A DNA stretch of 64,000 nt from Apostichopus japonicus (Eukaryota; Echinodermata; Holothuroidea; Aspidochirotida; Stichopodidae): assembly GCF_037975245.1 (NCBI RefSeq), contig NC_092579.1:25279166-25343165 (forward strand), in the 5' to 3' direction. Positions 44,694 through 58,588 of the stretch are shown piece after piece. The number at the start of each line of letters is the position of its first letter. Position 1 is the stretch's first letter. The translations under genes and the position numbers were made by a program. The notes below the pieces were generated by a model. That model was given only the letters and a program-made list of their open reading frames with translations. It did not search any database and had not been told where the DNA came from.

Positions 44694-47600
44694 TCGAATG
44701 TTCGACACTGATCAGTCTAATGTGCAACACCGATCAATCGAATGTGCGACACCCATCAATCGAATGTTCGACACCGATCAATCGAATGTTCGACACCGAT
44801 CAATCGAATGTTCGACATCGATCATTCCAATGTGCGGCACCGATTAATCGAATGTTCTACACCGATCAATCAAATGTGCGACACCGATCAATCGAATGTG
44901 CGACACCGATCACTCGAATGTGCGACACCCATCAATCGATTGAGTGACAGCGATCAATCGAATGTTCGACAACCATCAAGCAAATGTGCGACACCCATCA
45001 ATCGAATGTTCGGCACCAATCAATCGAATGTGCAGCAACGATCAATCCAATGTGCAGCACTGATCGATCGAATGTTCGACACCGATAATTCGAATGTTCG
45101 GCACCGATCAATCGAATGTGCAGCACCGATCAATCGAATGTGCGGCACTGGTCGATCGAATGTTCGACACACAGATCAATCGAATATTCGACACCGATCA
45201 GTCGAATGTGAGACACCCATCAATAGAATGTTCGACACCGATCAATCGAATGTGCAGCACCGATCAATCGAATGTACGACACCGATTAATCGAATGTGCG
45301 ACAGCCATCAATCGAATGTACAGCATTGATCAATCGAATGTTCGAAACCGATGAATCGAATGTGCGACACCTATAAATGGAATATTCGGCACCGATCCAT
45401 CGAATATGCAGCACCGATCAATCGCATGTGCGGCACTGATCGATCGAATGTTCGACACCGATCAATCGAATGTTCGACACCGATCAATCGAATGTGCGAC
45501 ACCGATCAATCGAATGTGCGACACCGATCAATCGAATGTTCGAAACCGATCAATCGAATGTGCGGCACCCATCAATCGAATGTGCGACACCCATCAATCT
45601 TATATTCGACACCCATTGTTCGTATGTTCGGCACCGATCAATCGAATGTTCGACATCGATCCATCGAATGTTCGACACCGATCATTCGAATGTTCGACAC
45701 CGATTATTCGAATGTGCAGCATTGATCAATCGAATTTTCCACACCGATCGATCGAATGTGCGACACCGATCAATCGAATGTTCGAAACCGATGAATCGAA
45801 TGTGCGACACCTATAAATGGAATATTCGGCACCGATCCATCGAATATGCAGCACCGATCAATCGCATGTGCGGCACTGATCGATCGAATGTTCGACACCG
45901 ATCAATCGAATGTTCGACACCGATCAATCGAATGTGCGACACCGATCAATCGAATGTTCGACACCGATCAATCGAATGTGCGACACCCATCAATCGAATG
46001 TGCGACACCCATCAATCGAATGTTCGACACCTATCAATCGAATGATCGACACCGATTAATCTGATGTACGACACCGATCAATGGAATGTGCGACACCGAT
46101 CACTCGAATGTGCGACACCCATCAATCGATTGAGTGACAGCGATCAATCGAATGTTCGACAACCATCAAGCAAATGTGCGACACCCATCAATCGAATGTT
46201 CGGCACCAATCAATCGAATGTGCAGCAACGATCAATCCAATGTGCAGCACTGATCGATCGAATGTTCGACACCGATAATTCGAATGTTCGGCACCGATCA
46301 ATCGAATGTGCAGCACCGATCAATCGAATGTGCGGCACTGGTCGATCGAATGTTCGACACACAGATCAATCGAATATTCGACACCGATCAGTCGAATGTG
46401 AGACACCCATCAATAGAATGTTCGACACCGATCAATCGAATGTGCAGCACCGATCAATCGAATGTACGACACCGATTAATCGAATGTGCGACAGCCATCA
46501 ATCAAATGTGCGACACCCATCAATCGAATGTGCGGCACCCATCAATCGAATGTTCCACACCGATCATTCGAATGAGCGACACCGATCATTCGAATTTGCT
46601 CCACCGATCAATCGAATGTGCAGCACCGATCAACCGAATGTACGACACCGATCAATGGAATGTGCGGCACCCATCAATCGAATATTTGACACCTATTATT
46701 TGAAATTTCGACACCGGTTAATCGAATGTGCGACACCAATCAATCGATTGTTCGACACCGATCAATTGAATGAGCGACACCGATCAATCGAATGTGCGAC
46801 ACCCATCAATCGAATGTTCGACACCGATTAATCGAATGTGCAGCACTGATCGATCGAATGTTCGACACCCATTGTTCGTATGTTCGGCACCGATCGATCA
46901 AATGTTCGACACCGATCAATCGAATGTGCGACACCGATCAATCGTATGTTCGGAACTGATCAATCGAATGTGCGGCACCGATCCATCGAATGTTCGACAC
47001 CGATCATTCGAATGTTCGACACCGATCATTCGAATGTGCAGCATTGATCAAACGAAATTTCGACACCGATCAATCGAATGTGCGACACCGATCAATCGAT
47101 TGTACGACACCGATCATTCGAATGTTCGAAACCGATCATTCGAATGTGCAGCATTGATCAATCAAATTTTCCACACCGATCAATCGAATGCGCGACACCG
47201 GTCAATCAAATGTTCGACACCCATCAATCGAATGTGCGACACCCATCAATCGAATGTTCGACACCGATCAATCGAATATGCAGCACCGATCACTCGCATA
47301 TGCGGCACTGATCGATCGAATGTTCGACACCGATCAATCCAATGTGCGGCACCGATCCATCGAATGTTCGATACCGATCATTCGAATGTTCGACACCGAT
47401 CATTCGAATGTACAGCATTGATCAATCGAAATTTCGACACCGATCAATCGAATGTTCGACACCGATTAATCGAATGTGCGGCACCGATCAATCGAATGTG
47501 CGGCACCCATCAATCGAATGTGCGACACCGATCAATCTTATATTCGACACCCATTGTTCGTATGTTCGGCACCGATCAATCGAATGTTCGACATCGATCC

Positions 47601-47829
47601 ATCGAATGTTCGAAACCGATCATTCGAATGTGCAGCATTGATCAATCAATTTTTCCACACCGATCAATCGAATGCGCGACACCGGTCAATCAAATGTTCG
47701 ACATCCATCAATCGAATTTTCGGCACCGATCAATCGAATGTGCAGCACCGATCAATCGAATGTTCAGCACTGATCGATCGAATGTTCGACACCGATAATT
47801 CGAATGTTCGACACCGATAATTCGAATGT

Positions 47830-50800
47830 TCGACACCGATCATTCGAATGTGCAGCATTGATCATCCGAATGTTCGACACCGATCAATCGAATGTGCAGC
47901 ATTGATCAATCGAATATTCGACACCCATTAATCGTATGTTCGGCACCAATCAATCGAATGTGCGGCACCGATCAATCGAATGTGCGACACCCATCAATCG
48001 AATGTTCGACACCCATTGTTCGTATGTTCGGCACCGATCGATCGAATGTTCGACACCGATCAATCGAATGTGCAACACCGATCAATCGTATGTTCGGCAC
48101 CGATCAATCCAATGTGCGGCACCGATCCATCGAATGTTCGATACCGATCATTCGAATGTTCGACACCGATCATTCGAATGTACAGCATTGATCAATCGAA
48201 ATTTCGACACCGATCAATCGAATGTTCGACACCGATTAATCGAATGTGCGGCACCGATCAATCGAATGTGCGGCACCCATCAATCGAATGTGCGACACCG
48301 ATCAATCTTATATTCGACACCCATTGTTCGTATGTTCGGCACCGATCAATCGAATGTTCGACATCGATCCATCGAATGTTCGACACCGATCATTCGAATG
48401 TTCGACACCGATTATTCGAATGTGCAGCATTGATCAATCGAATTTTCCACACCGATCGATCGAATGTGCGACACCGATCAATCGAATGTTCGAAACCGAT
48501 GAATCGAATGTGCGACACCTATAAATGGAATGTTCGGCACCGATTCATCGAATATGCAGCACCGATCAATCGCATGTGCGGCACTGATCGATCGAATGTT
48601 CGACACCGATCAATCGAATGTTCGACACCGATCAATCGAATGTTCGACATCGATCATTCCAATGTGCGGCACCGATTAATCGAATGTTCTACACCGATCA
48701 ATCAAATGTGCGACACCGATCAATCGAATGTGCGACACCGATCACTCGAATGTGCGACACCCATCAATCGATTGAGTGACAGCGATCAATCGAATGTTCG
48801 ACAACCATCAAGCAAATGTGCGACACCCATCAATCGAATGTTCGGCACCAATCAATCGAATGTGCAGCAACGATCAATCCAATGTGCAGCACTGATCGAT
48901 CGAATGTTCGACACCGATAATTCGAATGTTCGGCACCGATCAATCGAATGTGCAGCACCGATCAATCGAATGTGCGGCACTGGTCGATCGAATGTTCGAC
49001 ACACAGATCAATCGAATATTCGACACCGATCAGTCGAATGTGAGACACCCATCAATAGAATGTTCGACACCGATCAATCGAATGTGCAGCACCGATCAAT
49101 CGAATGTACGACACCGATTAATCGAATGTGCGACAGCCATCAATCGAATGTACAGCATTGATCAATCGAATGTTCGACACCGATCAATCTAATGTGCAAC
49201 ACCGATCAATCGAATGTGCGACACCCATCAATCGAATGTTCGACATTGATCAATCGAATGTTCGACACCGATCATTCGAATGTTCGACACCGATCATTCG
49301 AATGTGCGGCACCGATCAATCGAATGTTCTACACAGATCAATCAAATGTGCGACAACGATCAATCGAATGTGCGAAACCCATCAATCAAATGTGCGACAC
49401 CCATCAATCGAATGTGCGGCACTCATCAATCGAATGTTCCACACCGATCATTCGAATGAGCGACACCGATCATTCGAATTTGCTCCACCGATCAATCGAA
49501 TGTGCAGCACCGATCAACCGAATGTACGACACCGATCAATGGAATGTGCGGCACCCATCAATCGAATATTTGACACCTATTATTTGAAATTTCGACACCG
49601 GTTAATCGAATGTGCGACACCAATCAATCGATTGTTCGACACCGATCAATTGAATGAGCGACACCGATCAATCGAATGTGCGACACCCATCAATCGAATG
49701 TTCGACACCGATTAATCGAATGTGCAGCACTGATCGATCGAATGTTCGACACCCATTGTTCGTATGTTCGGCACCGATCGATCAAATGTTCGACACCGAT
49801 CAATCGAATGTGCGACACCGATCAATCGTATGTTCGGAACTGATCAATCGAATGTGCGGCACCGATCCATCGAATGTTCGACACCGATCATTCGAATGTT
49901 CGACACCGATCATTCGAATGTGCAGCATTGATCAAACGAAATTTCGACACCGATCATTCGAATGTGCAGCATTGATCATCCGAATGTTCGACACCGATCA
50001 ATCGAATGTGCAGCATTGATCAATCGAATATTCGACACCCATTAATCGTATGTTCGGCACCAATCAATCGAATGTGCGGCACCGATCAATCGAATGTGCG
50101 ACACCCATCAATCGAATGTTCGACACCCATTGTTCGTATGTTCGGCACCGATCGATCGAATGTTCGACACCGATCAATCGAATGTGCAACACCGATCAAT
50201 CGTATGTTCGGCACCGATCAATCCAATGTGCGGCACCGATCCATCGAATGTTCGATACCGATCATTCGAATGTTCGACACCGATCATTCGAATGTACAGC
50301 ATTGATCAATCGAAATTTCGACACCGATCAATCGAATGTTCGACACCGATTAATCGAATGTGCGGCACCGATCAATCGAATGTGCGGCACCCATCAATCG
50401 AATGTGCGACACCGATCAATCTTATATTCGACACCCATTGTTCGTATGTTCGGCACCGATCAATCGAATGTTCGACATCGATCCATCGAATGTTCGACAC
50501 CGATCATTCGAATGTTCGACACCGATTATTCGAATGTGCAGCATTGATCAATCGAATTTTCCACACCGATCGATCGAATGTGCGACACCGATCAATCGAA
50601 TGTTCGAAACCGATGAATCGAATGTGCGACACCTATAAATGGAATGTTCGGCACCGATTCATCGAATATGCAGCACCGATCAATCGCATGTGCGGCACTG
50701 ATCGATCGAATGTTCGACACCGATCAATCGAATGTTCGACACCGATCAATCGAATGTTCGACATCGATCATTCCAATGTGCGGCACCGATTAATCGAATG

Positions 50801-52057
50801 TTCTACACCGATCAATCAAATGTGCGACACCGATCAATCGAATGTGCGACACCGATCACTCGAATGTGCGACACCCATCAATCGATTGAGTGACAGCGAT
50901 CAATCGAATGTTCGACAACCATCAAGCAAATGTGCGACACCCATCAATCGAATGTTCGGCACCAATCAATCGAATGTGCAGCAACGATCAATCCAATGTG
51001 CAGCACTGATCGATCGAATGTTCGACACCGATAATTCGAATGTTCGGCACCGATCAATCGAATGTGCAGCACCGATCAATCGAATGTGCGGCACTGGTCG
51101 ATCGAATGTTCGACACACAGATCAATCGAATATTCGACACCGATCAGTCGAATGTGAGACACCCATCAATAGAATGTTCGACACCGATCAATCGAATGTG
51201 CAGCACCGATCAATCGAATGTACGACACCGATTAATCGAATGTGCGACAGCCATCAATCGAATGTACAGCATTGATCAATCGAATGTTCGACACCGATCA
51301 ATCTAATGTGCAACACCGATCAATCGAATGTGCGACACCCATCAATCGAATGTTCGACATTGATCAATCGAATGTTCGACACCGATCATTCGAATGTTCG
51401 ACACCGATCATTCGAATGTGCGGCACCGATCAATCGAATGTTCTACACAGATCAATCAAATGTGCGACAACGATCAATCGAATGTGCGAAACCCATCAAT
51501 CAAATGTGCGACACCCATCAATCGAATGTGCGGCACCCATCAATCGAATGTTCCACACCGATCATTCGAATGAGCGACACCGATCATTCGAATTTGCTCC
51601 ACCGATCAATCGAATGTGCAGCACCGATCAACCGAATGTACGACACCGATCAATGGAATGTGCGGCACCCATCAATCGAATATTTGACACCTATTATTTG
51701 AAATTTCGACACCGGTTAATCGAATGTGCGACACCAATCAATCGATTGTTCGACACCGATCAATTGAATGAGCGACACCGATCAATCGAATGTGCGACAC
51801 CCATCAATCGAATGTTCGACACCGATTAATCGAATGTGCAGCACTGATCGATCGAATGTTCGACACCCATTGTTCGTATGTTCGGCACCGATCGATCAAA
51901 TGTTCGACACCGATCAATCGAATGTGCGACACCGATCAATCGTATGTTCGGAACTGATCAATCGAATGTGCGGCACCGATCCATCGAATGTTCGACACCG
52001 ATCATTCGAATGTTCGACACCGATCATTCGAATGTGCAGCATTGATCAAACGAAATT
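47830..52057 (+). repeat. Tandem duplication inside the satellite, two copies of 2,114 bp
   Basis: 47830-49943 and 49944-52057 match unit by unit. One of few differences seen is CACTCATC at about 49421 against CACCCATC at about 51535. 2,114 is 96 units plus two bases. The junction falls where AAATTTCGACACC is followed by GATCATTCG. The sequence 46770-47798 also matches 51768-52796 (offset 4,998), so the second copy itself joins an older duplicate. Confidence 0.88.
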
Positions 52058-52819
52058 TCGACACCGATCAATCGAATGTGCGACACCGATCAATCGATTG
52101 TACGACACCGATCATTCGAATGTTCGAAACCGATCATTCGAATGTGCAGCATTGATCAATCAAATTTTCCACACCGATCAATCGAATGCGCGACACCGGT
52201 CAATCAAATGTTCGACACCCATCAATCGAATGTGCGACACCCATCAATCGAATGTTCGACACCGATCAATCGAATATGCAGCACCGATCACTCGCATATG
52301 CGGCACTGATCGATCGAATGTTCGACACCGATCAATCCAATGTGCGGCACCGATCCATCGAATGTTCGATACCGATCATTCGAATGTTCGACACCGATCA
52401 TTCGAATGTACAGCATTGATCAATCGAAATTTCGACACCGATCAATCGAATGTTCGACACCGATTAATCGAATGTGCGGCACCGATCAATCGAATGTGCG
52501 GCACCCATCAATCGAATGTGCGACACCGATCAATCTTATATTCGACACCCATTGTTCGTATGTTCGGCACCGATCAATCGAATGTTCGACATCGATCCAT
52601 CGAATGTTCGAAACCGATCATTCGAATGTGCAGCATTGATCAATCAATTTTTCCACACCGATCAATCGAATGCGCGACACCGGTCAATCAAATGTTCGAC
52701 ATCCATCAATCGAAGTTTCGGCACCGATCAATCGAATGTGCAGCACCGATCAATCGAATGTTCAGCACTGATCGATCGAATGTTCGACACCGATAATTCG
52801 AATGTTCGACACCGATAAT

Positions 52820-55800
52820 TCGAATGTTCGACACCGATCATTCGAATGTGCAGCATTGATCATCCGAATGTTCGACACCGATCAATCGAATGTGCAGCAT
52901 TGATCAATCGAATATTCGACACCCATTAATCGAATGTGCGACACCCATCAATCAAATGTTCGACACCGATCAATCTAATATGCAACACCGATCAATCGAA
53001 TGTGCGACACCCATCAATCGAATGTTCGACACCCATCAATCGAATGTTCGACACCGATCAATCGAATGTTCGACACCGATTATTCGAATGTGCAGCATTG
53101 ACCAATCGAATTTTCCACACCGATCGATCGAATGTGCGACACCGATCCATCGAATGAGCGACACCGATCAATCGAATGTGCGACACCGATTAATCTTATG
53201 TTCGGCACCGATCAATCGAATGTGCGCCACCGATCAATCGAATGTTCGCCATTGATCAATCAAATGTTCGAAACCGATCATTCGAGTGTTCGACATCGAT
53301 CAATCAAATGTTCGGCACCGATCAATCGAATGTGCAGCACCGATCAATCGAATGTGCAGCACTGATCGATCGAATGTTCGACACCGATAATTCGAATGTT
53401 CGACACCGATCATTCGAATGTGCAGCATTGATCATCCGAATGTTCGACACCGATCAATCTAATGTGCGACACCGATCAATCGAATGTGCGACACCCATCA
53501 ATCGTATGTTCGGCACCAATCAATCGAATGTGCGGCACCGATCAATCGAATGTGCGACACCCATCAATCGAATGTTCGACACCCATTGTTCGTATGTTCG
53601 GCACCGATCGATCGAATGTTCGACACCGATCAATCGAATGTGCAACACCGATCAATCGTATGTTCGGCACCGATCAATCCAATGTGCGGCACCGATCCAT
53701 CGAATGTTCGATACCGATCATTCGAATGTTCGACACCGATCATTCGAATGTACAGCATTGATCAATCGAAATTTCGACACCGATCAATCGAATGTTCGAC
53801 ACCGATTAATCGAATGTGCAGCACCGATCAATCGAATGTGCGGCACCCATCAATCGAATGTGCGACACCGATCAATCTTATATTCGACACCCATTGTTCG
53901 TATGTTCGGCACCGATCAATCGAATGTTCGACATCGATCCATCGAATGTTCGACACCGATCATTCGAATGTTCGACACCGATTATTCGAATGTGCAGCAT
54001 TGATCAATCGAATTTTCCACACCGATCGATCGAATGTGCGACACCGATCAATCGAATGTTCGAAACCGATGAATCGAATGTGCGACACCTATAAATGGAA
54101 TATTCGGCACCGATCCATCGAATATGCAGCACCGATCAATCGCATGTGCGGCACTGATCGATCGAATGTTCGACACCGATCAATCGAATGTTCGACACCG
54201 ATCAATCGAATGTGCGACACCGATCAATCTAATGTGCAACACCGATCAATCGAATGTGCGACACCGATCAATCGATTGTACGACACCGATCATTCGAATG
54301 TTCGAAACCGATCATTCGAATGTGCAGCATTGATCAATCAAATTTTCCACACCGATCAATCGAATGTGCGACACCGGTCATTCAAATGTTCGACACCCAT
54401 CAATCGAATGTTCGGCACCGATCAATCGAATGTGCAGCACCGATCAATCGAATGTTCAGCACTGATCGATCGAATGTTCGACACCGATAATTCGAATGTT
54501 CGACACCGATCATTCGAATGTGCAGCATTGATCATCCGAATGTTCGACACCGATCAATCGAATGTGCGACACCGATCAATCGAATGTGCGACACCCATCA
54601 ATCGAATGTTCTACACCGATCAATCGAATGTGCGACACACAGATCAATCGAATGTTCGACACCGATCCATGGAATGTGCGACACCGATCAATCGTATGTT
54701 CGGCACCAATCATTCGAATGTTCGACACCGATCATTCGAATGTGCAGCACTGATCGATCGAATGTTCGACACCGATAATTCGAATGTTCGACACCGATCA
54801 TTCAAATGTGCAGCACTGATCATCCGATTGTTCGACACCGATCAATTGAATGAGCGACACCGATCAATCGAATGTGCGACACCCATCAATCGAATGTTCG
54901 ACACCGATTAATCGAATGTGCAGCACTGATCGATCGAATGTTCGACACCCATCAATCGAATGTTCGGCACCGATCAATCGAATGTGCAGCACCGATCAAT
55001 CGAATGTGCAGCACTGATCGATCGAATGTTCGACACCGATCATTCGAATGTTCGACACCGATCATTCGAATGTGCAGCATTGATCATCCGAATGTTCGAC
55101 ACCGATCAATCTAATGTGCGACACCGATCAATCGAATGTGCGACACCCATCAATCGAATGTTCTACACCGATCAATCGAATATGCGACACACAGATCAAT
55201 CGAATGTTCGACACCGATCAATGGAATGTGCGACACCGATCAATCGTATGTTCGGCACCAATCAATCGAATGTGCGGCACCGATCCATCGAATGATCGAC
55301 ATTGATCATTCGAATGTTCGACACCGATCATTCGAATGTGCAGCATTGATCAATCGAATATTCGACACCCATTAATCGAATGTGCGACACCCATCAATCA
55401 AATGTTCGACACCGATCAATCTAATGGGCAACACCGATCAATCGAATGTGCGACACCCATCAATCGAATGTTCGACACCCATCAATCGAATTTTCGACAC
55501 CGATCAATCGAATGTTCGACACCGATTATTCGAATGTGCAGCATTGACCAATCGAATTTTCCACACCGATCGATCGAATGTGCGACACCGATCCATCGAA
55601 TGAGCGACACCGATCAATCGAATGTGCGACACCGATTAATCTTATGTTCAGCACCGATCAATCGAATGTGCGGCACCGATCAATCGAATGTTCGCCATTG
55701 ATCAATCAAATGTTCGAAACCGATCATTCGAGTGTTCGACATCGATCAATCAAATGTTCGGCACCGATCAATCGAATGTGCAGCACCGATCAATCGAATG

Positions 55801-58588
55801 TGCAGCACTGATCGATCGAATGTTCGACACCGATAATTCGAATGTTCGACACCGATCATTCGAATGTGCAGCATTGATCATCCGAATGTTCGACACCGAT
55901 CAATCTAATGTGCGACACCGATCAATCGAATGTGCGACACCCATCAATCGTATGTTCGGCACCAATCAATCGAATGTGCGGCACCGATCAATCGAATGTG
56001 CGACACCCATCAATCGAATGTTCGACACCCATTGTTCGTATGTTCGGCACCGATCGATCGAATGTTCGACACCGATCAATCGAATGTGCAACACCGATCA
56101 ATCGTATGTTCGGCACCGATCAATCCAATGTGCGGCACCGATCCATCGAATGTTCGATACCGATCATTCGAATGTTCGACACCGATCATTCGAATGTACA
56201 GCATTGATCAATCGAAATTTCGACACCGATCAATCGAATGTTCGACACCGATTAATCGAATGTGCGGCACCGATCAATCGAATGTGCGGCACCCATCAAT
56301 CGAATGTGCGACACCGATCAATCTTATATTCGACACCCATTGTTCGTATGTTCGGCACCGATCAATCGAATGTTCGACATCGATCCATCGAATGTTCGAA
56401 ACCGATCATTCGAATGTGCAGCATTGATCAATCAATTTTTCCACACCGATCAATCGAATGCGCGACACCGGTCAATCAAATGTTCGACATCCATCAATCG
56501 AATGTTCGGCACCGATCAATCGAATGTGCAGCACCGATCAATCGAATGTTCAGCACTGATCGATCGAATGTTCGACACCGATAATTCGAATGTTCGACAC
56601 CGATAATTCGAATGTTCGACACCGATCATTCGAATGTGCAGCATTGATCATCCGAATGTTCGACACCGATCAATCGAATGTGCAGCATTGATCAATCGAA
56701 TATTCGACACCCATTAATCGAATGTGCGACACCCATCAATCAAATGTTCGACACCGATCAATCTAATGGGCAACACCGATCAATCGAATGTGCGACACCC
56801 ATCAATCGAATGTTCGACACCCATCAATCGAATGTTCGACACCGATCAATCGAATGTTCGACACCGATTATTCGAATGTGCAGCATTGACCAATCGAATT
56901 TTCCACACCGATCGATCGAATGTGCGACACCGATCCATCGAATATGCGACACCGATCAATCGAATGTGCGACACCGATTAATCTTATGTTCGGCACCGTT
57001 CAATCGAATGTGCGCCACCGATCAATCGAATGTTCGCCATTGATCAATCAAATGTTCGAAACCGATCATTCGAGTGTTCGACATCGATCAATCAAATGTT
57101 CGGCACCGATCAATCGAATGTGCAGCACCGATCAATCGAATGTGCAGCACTGATCGATCGAATGTTCGACACCGATAATTCGAATGTTCGACACCGATCA
57201 TTCGAATGTGCAGCATTGATCATCCGAATGTTCGACACCGATCAATCTAATGTGCGACACCGATCAATCGAATGTGCGACACCCATCAATCGTATGTTCG
57301 GCACCAATCAATCGAATGTGCGGCACCGATCAATCGAATGTGCGACACCCATCAATCGAATGTTCGACACCCATTGTTCGTATGTTCGGCACCGATCGAT
57401 CGAATGTTCGACACCGATCAATCGAATGTGCAACACCGATCAATCGTATGTTCGGCACCGATCAATCCAATGTGCGGCACCGATCCATCGAATGTTCGAT
57501 ACCGATCATTCGAATGTTCGACACCGATCATTCGAATGTACAGCATTGATCAATCGAAATTTCGACACCGATCAATCGAATGTTCGACACCGATTAATCG
57601 AATGTGCGGCACCGATCAATCGAATGTGCGGCACCCATCAATCGAATGTGCGACACCGATCAATCTTATATTCGACACCCATTGTTCGTATGTTCGGCAC
57701 CGATCAATCGAATGTTCGACATCGATCCATCGAATGTTCGACACCGATCATTCGAATGTTCGACACCGATTATTCGAATGTGCAGCATTGATCAATCGAA
57801 TTTTCCACACCGATCGATCGAATGTGCGACACCGATCAATCGAATGTTCGAAACCGATGAATCGAATGTGCGACACCTATAAATGGAATATTCGGCACCG
57901 ATCCATCGAATATGCAGCACCGATCAATCGCATGTGCGGCACTGATCGATCGAATGTTCGACACCGATCAATCGAATGTTCGACACCGATCAATCGAATG
58001 TGCGACACCGATCAATCTAATGTGCAACACCGATCAATCGAATGTGCGACACCGATCAATCGATTGTACGACACCGATCATTCGAATGTTCGAAACCGAT
58101 CATTCGAATGTGCAGCATTGATCAATCAAATTTTCCACACCGATCAATCGAATGCGCGACACCGGTCATTCAAATGTTCGACACCCATCAATCGAATGTT
58201 CGGCACCGATCAATCGAATGTGCAGCACCGATCAATCGAATGTTCAGCACTGATCGATCGAATGTTCGACACCGATAATTCGAATGTTCGACACCGATCA
58301 TTCGAATGTGCAGCATTGATCATCCGAATGTTCGACACCGATCAATCTAATGTGCGACACCGATCAATCGAATGTGCGACACCCATCAATCGAATGTTCT
58401 ACACCGATCAATCGAATGTGCGACACACAGATCAATCGAATGTTCGACACCGATCCATGGAATGTGCGACACCGATCAATCGTATGTTCGGCACCAATCA
58501 TTCGAATGTTCGACACCGATCAATCGAATGTGCAGCACTGATCGATCGAATGTTCGACACCGATAATTCGAATGTTCGACACCGATCA
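52820..58588 (+). repeat. Long-range duplication inside the satellite, offset 3,788 bp
   Basis: 52820-54800 reappears at 56608-58588 with the same unit order, and an intermediate partial copy starts near 55266 (offsets 2,446 and 1,342). 1,342 is exactly 61 units. 2,446 and 3,788 are 111 and 172 units plus four bases. This nested pattern points to repeated unequal exchange. Confidence 0.82.
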
